DNA of 24,416 nucleotides from JBQCHF01 sp051954955 (GTDB lineage: Bacteria > Actinomycetota > Actinomycetes > Motilibacterales > Motilibacteraceae), in assembly GCA_051954955.1 (NCBI GenBank), contig JBQCHF010000096.1:1-24416 (forward strand), read 5' to 3'. The translations under genes and the position numbers were made by a program. Shown in pieces: positions 23,254 to 24,416 of the stretch (positions are counted from its first letter, which is position 1; every line of letters begins with the position of its first letter). The notes beneath the pieces were generated by a model, which was not told where the DNA came from, did not search any database, and saw nothing but the letters and a program-made list of their open reading frames with translations.

Positions 23254-23460
23254 GTGGAGGACGTCGAGGTGGGCGAGGCCGGCATCCGGCTCGGGCAGCT
23301 GCTCAAGCTGTCCGGGGTGGTCGACTCCGGCGGCGAGGCGAAGCTGCTGCTGGAAGAGGGCGCTATCACTGTCAACGGCGTGGTCGAGACCCGCAGAGGT
23401 GCCCAGCTGCACCCCGGCGACGTCGTCGGCTGCCGTGGGCGGAAGCTGCGGGTGGTCTGA
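23254..23460 (+). CDS. Small S4-domain RNA-binding protein (YbcJ-like)
   Basis: A 68-residue protein consisting of one S4 domain: IRLGQLLKLSGVVDSGGEAK (11-30), LLEEGAITVNGVVETRRG (32-49) and LHPGDVVGCRGRKLRVV (52-68). The order helix-helix-strand with conserved GGEAK, V-NG and R-G--L-PGD is that of stand-alone S4 proteins such as E. coli YbcJ, thought to bind structured RNA. GTG 23254 has no Shine-Dalgarno sequence; CAGGCT six bases upstream could be a weak -10 of a leaderless transcript. Its RNA target is unknown. Confidence 0.85.
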   Translation: MEDVEVGEAGIRLGQLLKLSGVVDSGGEAKLLLEEGAITVNGVVETRRGAQLHPGDVVGCRGRKLRVV

Positions 23461-23791
23461 CAGGCGGTCGCGCCGTCACCCAGGCCGAGCCGCGGCCGCT
23501 ACGCTGGCGCCTACGGCCTGGTGACGAGAGTTCTGACGCTGTGGTCCGGAAGGTTCTCGATCAGGTCTCACTCTCGCCGGCGTGGGTGCTAGGGATTGTG
23601 GTTTGACCTGCGTGTTCGTGCCGCGGCCCGGCCCGGTCCCTCCCCGATTGGGAACGCGGGCGGCTCTGCCGGGAACGCGCCGGTCAAGCGGGGGTGGGGC
23701 CCAGCCGCAGCAGTTGGCGGCGCCCGAGCGGTGCCGCGCGAGGCCGGCGCTGCGGGCCCCGATCGGACCCGCCCGGCTAGGGCGCTCCCGG
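23461..23791. other. Stretch of about 330 bases without a convincing gene
   Basis: Open frames here are Pro/Ala/Arg-rich shadows without family motifs or ribosome-binding sites. The one clear structure is an imperfect inverted repeat near its left end (GTCACCCAGGCCG at 23475-23487, CGGCCTGGTGAC at 23514-23525). The remainder contains GC-rich simple sequence; I see no RNA gene. Confidence 0.5.
23475..23525 (+). terminator. Possible terminator after the S4 gene
   Basis: GTCACCCAGGCCG (23475-23487) pairs with CGGCCTGGTGAC (23514-23525) with one bulged base, around a 26-base GC-rich loop, 14 bases past the S4 stop codon. Confidence 0.4.
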
Positions 23792-24193
23792 TCAGTAGTC
23801 GGGCTGGTCGGAGGCGCCGAGCCACCGGATCGGGTCTAGGCCCGCTTCACCCAGCAGTTTCCGGGCCACCGCTCGCTGGGCCACCCACTCCCGGCAGTTC
23901 TGGCACTCGAGCCACTGCTTCGGATGGTCCTGGTCCAGAGCGTGTGGAGGGCCCCACGCGAGCATCTCCGGCAAGCCGACGTGGCCCAGAGCGACGGCGG
24001 CCGCGCTCATCTCTAGCTCGGTGACGCATCCCTCGCAGTCCACACATGACTGCGCGGGGTGACCGGGCGGCGGCAGTACGGCGACGAGCTCGGCAAGCAG
24101 ACTTGCCGCTACCAGGTCGTCCTCTCGGGTGTTGTCGCCCTCGGCGGCGTCAAGACACGCCGTCCAAAACGCTCGGCACTGGGGGCAGGGCAC
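23792..24193 (-). CDS. Small cysteine-cluster (putative zinc-binding) protein
   Basis: A 133-residue soluble protein with eight cysteines in three clusters: MPCPQCRAFWTAC (C3, C6, C13), SCVDCEGC (C50, C53, C56) and LECQNCREW (C97, C100). CxxC pairs of this kind usually bind zinc, here possibly two ions, though a redox role is also possible. Helical segments lie between the clusters. The GTG at 24193 places the first CxxC at the extreme N-terminus; there is no good ribosome-binding site. I recognise no named family; such proteins often have DNA, RNA or protein-adaptor roles, but nothing here decides that. Codon usage fits the genome. It is flanked by the gene-poor stretch on one side and an unresolved open frame on the other. 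Confidence 0.65.
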   Translation of the reverse strand: MPCPQCRAFWTACLDAAEGDNTREDDLVAASLLAELVAVLPPPGHPAQSCVDCEGCVTELEMSAAAVALGHVGLPEMLAWGPPHALDQDHPKQWLECQNCREWVAQRAVARKLLGEAGLDPIRWLGASDQPDY

Positions 24194-24210
24194 CGCCGCC
24201 GGAGAGTGCT

Positions 24211-24416
24211 CACCTCGCCGAGGCGCGGACAGCCCGGCCAGCCGTCACGAACTGGCTCACCGACGCTCACACCGCACCGCCGTGGGACACCGTTGTCGAC
24301 CACTGGCGCACCAGGCTCGACCCACTAGACGGGCGCCGCGCCCACTGGCCCGACCGCCGCCTGCCCGCCGTGGCTGGGACCGCACCCGTGGGAACCCTGC
24401 GCTGGACGCAGGACCC
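24211..24416 (+). CDS. Possible coding fragment at the right edge, no start found
   Basis: One plus-strand frame stays open to the edge and has codon-like composition (mostly G or C in third position). It reads HLAEARTARPAVTNWLTDAH and continues with PPWDTVVDHWRTRLDP. The first part vaguely resembles helix-turn-helix segments of the R-x-A-V-x-N-W type. The frame is open further upstream but has no start codon near, so this may be a truncated gene, a gene with an unrecognised start, or chance. The product is not identified. Confidence 0.25.

Noticed and set aside
23521..23592. Short frame beginning VTRVLTLWSGRF, reminiscent of the start of argininosuccinate lyase
   Set aside because: Only 23 codons, overlaps an inverted repeat, and the similarity is limited to a few residues; treated as chance.
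23589..23825. Minus-strand frame of 78 codons in the gene-poor stretch
   Set aside because: Low-complexity Pro/Ala/Arg sequence without a ribosome-binding site or family motif.

Overview
The window is high-GC DNA (about 70% by eye) with GTG starts, strong Shine-Dalgarno sites alternating with apparently leaderless starts, and families typical of actinobacteria (DUF3263, DUF4032, MsiK/UgpC-type ATPase, PAS-GAF-SpoIIE-HATPase phosphatase, ArAE/FUSC exporters). It is most likely the chromosome of a free-living actinomycete; I cannot fix the genus. No tRNA, rRNA or CRISPR array was seen.

Left end (1-3190): an accessory patch. It holds the start of an IS3-type orfA running off the edge, an intact IS1380-family transposase directly upstream of it, a DUF3263 protein next to the IS, a lower-GC pair (a secreted cysteine-rich protein and a 92-residue unknown) with its own promoter and terminator, and a 48-codon relic resembling the C-terminus of a large serine recombinase.

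Centre (3200-16780): carbohydrate metabolism. An APH-fold kinase-like gene converges on a DUF4032 protein. Upstream of DUF4032 is a MsiK/UgpC-type sugar-ABC ATPase, whose promoter region carries a Crp-like site and a LacI-type palindrome and is shared with a divergent ArAE exporter. A sugar-porter MFS gene follows. It faces a maltose/maltodextrin operon on the minus strand (malE-malF-malG-GH13 amylase), with a divergent LacI regulator. The operon has no ATPase of its own, so the MsiK/UgpC-type protein is the obvious candidate. The inferred scheme is: MalE binds maltodextrin, MalFG plus the ATPase import it, the cytosolic GH13 enzyme cleaves it, and the LacI protein controls the divergent promoter.

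Right part (16797-24193): a secreted protein of unknown role, a four-module PP2C phosphatase, a MarR regulator divergent from a two-bundle FUSC exporter, DUF3291 and S4-domain genes, a stretch of about 330 bases without a convincing gene, a small protein with three CxxC-type cysteine clusters, and an unresolved open frame at the right edge.

I found no complete defence, toxin-antitoxin or biosynthetic system. The best leads are the tandem repeats ahead of DUF4032, the malE-malF hairpin, the enlarged MalF loop, the control sites around the ATPase and malE/regulator promoters, the island genes at 2146-2938, and the CxxC protein.
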